This document shows, piece by piece, positions 5,834-6,469 of a stretch of DNA of 6,469 nucleotides. The stretch is taken from positions 1 through 6,469 of the forward strand of contig CALADR010000023.1 of NCBI GenBank assembly GCA_937890845.1. Direction: 5' to 3'. The notes under the pieces were generated by a model, which was not told the origin of the DNA, made no database searches, and worked only from the letters and a program-made list of their open reading frames with translations. Numbering within the stretch: position 1 is the stretch's first letter; every line of letters begins with the position of its first letter. Origin of the DNA: an uncultured Bacteroidales bacterium. Its GTDB lineage: Bacteria > Bacteroidota > Bacteroidia > Bacteroidales > UBA932. The position numbers and the translations under genes were made by a program.

Positions 5834-6469
5834 ATGACACTGAAGAAAACTCATCTGATCATGCTGGCAGCTTTGGCGGCGGCCGCATTGGTTTCATGTA
5901 AAAAGGACAAAGTGGAAGAGGCTCTGCCATATCTTAACGGATCTCTGAAAATCAGCGGAATAGACAACTATATCAAATACCTCCCTGACCCTGAGGCTCC
6001 TGATGACGAAAAAAAATTCAAAAAGTATAAACTGACCGTAACAGGAGCCGAACACCCTGAAGGCGGAAGCGTAGGCTACAGATGGAAAGTCACTCCGGGA
6101 ATGAAAGAATACGAAACCACCAAGAAAGAAGGCGAAGACGGAGACGGCTCATTCACATGGGGTTACAAAGATACAATGGCAACATTTACTATCAGTAGCG
6201 TAGCCTTTGCGGCAAACTATACTAGCATAAATGCTACAAAGTATGTGACAATGGTAAAATCCGGGCCTGACGGAAGCATCCAAAATGCCGGTTATCCTGA
6301 AAAATACATTCCTGCACTTGATACCAAAGTAACTGAAGGGGACAACTATATAGTATATGACGGAATCCCTTACTTTACATTCAAGGGCAAGGACGGAAAG
6401 ACATGGATGCAGCAGAATCTGGCCTACAAGGGTACTGGGGAAACAGCTTCAGGAGCCGCCTACCAGAAT
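5834..6469 (+). CDS. FISUMP-domain lipoprotein, 3' end outside the window
   Basis: An open frame starts at ATG 5834 and runs 212 codons to the window edge without a stop. Residues 1-22 form a lipoprotein signal peptide: KK at 4-5, an alanine/leucine-rich core (8-19) and lipobox LVSC with Cys22, followed by KKDK. Such proteins are exported by Sec and lipidated, often reaching the outer membrane surface in this phylum. Residues about 60-145 (KYKLTV, GYRWKV, ATFTISSVAF) alternate like beta strands and resemble an Ig- or PKD-like fold, although I cannot name a family. From about residue 180 the sequence FTFKGKDGKTWMQQNLAY followed by GAAYQN is characteristic of the start of the Fibrobacter succinogenes major paralogous (FISUMP) domain, whose function is unknown. 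The Lys/Glu/Asp-rich segment 52-66 is probably a linker. It is transcribed away from apbE. Carbohydrate or host-surface binding would be a guess. Confidence 0.85.
   Translation, partial: MTLKKTHLIMLAALAAAALVSCKKDKVEEALPYLNGSLKISGIDNYIKYLPDPEAPDDEKKFKKYKLTVTGAEHPEGGSVGYRWKVTPGMKEYETTKKEGEDGDGSFTWGYKDTMATFTISSVAFAANYTSINATKYVTMVKSGPDGSIQNAGYPEKYIPALDTKVTEGDNYIVYDGIPYFTFKGKDGKTWMQQNLAYKGTGETASGAAYQN

Overview
The window looks like chromosomal DNA of a Bacteroidota member, most likely order Bacteroidales. The signs are several TAnnTTTG-type -7 promoter boxes, starts that mostly lack Shine-Dalgarno sequences, lipoprotein signal peptides ending in SC followed by charged residues, Bacteroidales-like Ptb and ApbE sequences, and a FISUMP-type lipoprotein at the right edge. 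The genus cannot be read from the sequence; an uncultured gut Bacteroidales is a guess. I see no tRNA, rRNA, CRISPR array, insertion sequence or phage gene.

Layout. Positions 38-3355 hold three minus-strand genes, transcribed in the order ackA (acetate kinase), ptb (phosphate butyryltransferase) and buk (butyrate kinase). Ptb and buk are 6 bp apart. AckA and ptb are 54 bp apart, and that gap is almost filled by a perfect 17-bp inverted repeat. Positions 3356-3452 form a divergent promoter region in which the ackA and comEC promoters appear interlocked. Positions 3453-4646 (plus) encode a short ComEC/Rec2 membrane protein that keeps the competence core but lacks a full N-terminal OB region and the C-terminal metallo-beta-lactamase domain. 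It converges, with a 6-bp gap, on apbE (4653-5732, minus), a lipoprotein FAD:protein FMN transferase. A second divergent intergenic region (5733-5833) separates apbE from a plus-strand lipoprotein that begins at 5834 and runs off the right edge with the start of a FISUMP-like domain.

How the genes work together. Ptb converts an acyl-CoA (butyryl-, probably also isobutyryl- or isovaleryl-CoA) to the acyl phosphate, and Buk uses that to make ATP and the free acid. AckA does the ATP-forming step for acetyl phosphate. The cluster is therefore a substrate-level phosphorylation module that ends fermentation in short-chain fatty acids. No pta is present here. ApbE matures flavoproteins of Rnf/Nqr-type redox pumps, which would fit an anaerobic lifestyle, but no Rnf or Nqr gene is in the window, so that link is inference. 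The ComEC and FISUMP genes have no evident link to the fermentation genes.

The most noteworthy items are the truncated ComEC architecture, the hairpin between ackA and ptb, the interlocked ackA/comEC promoters and the two-part FISUMP lipoprotein. None amounts to a clearly new biological system.
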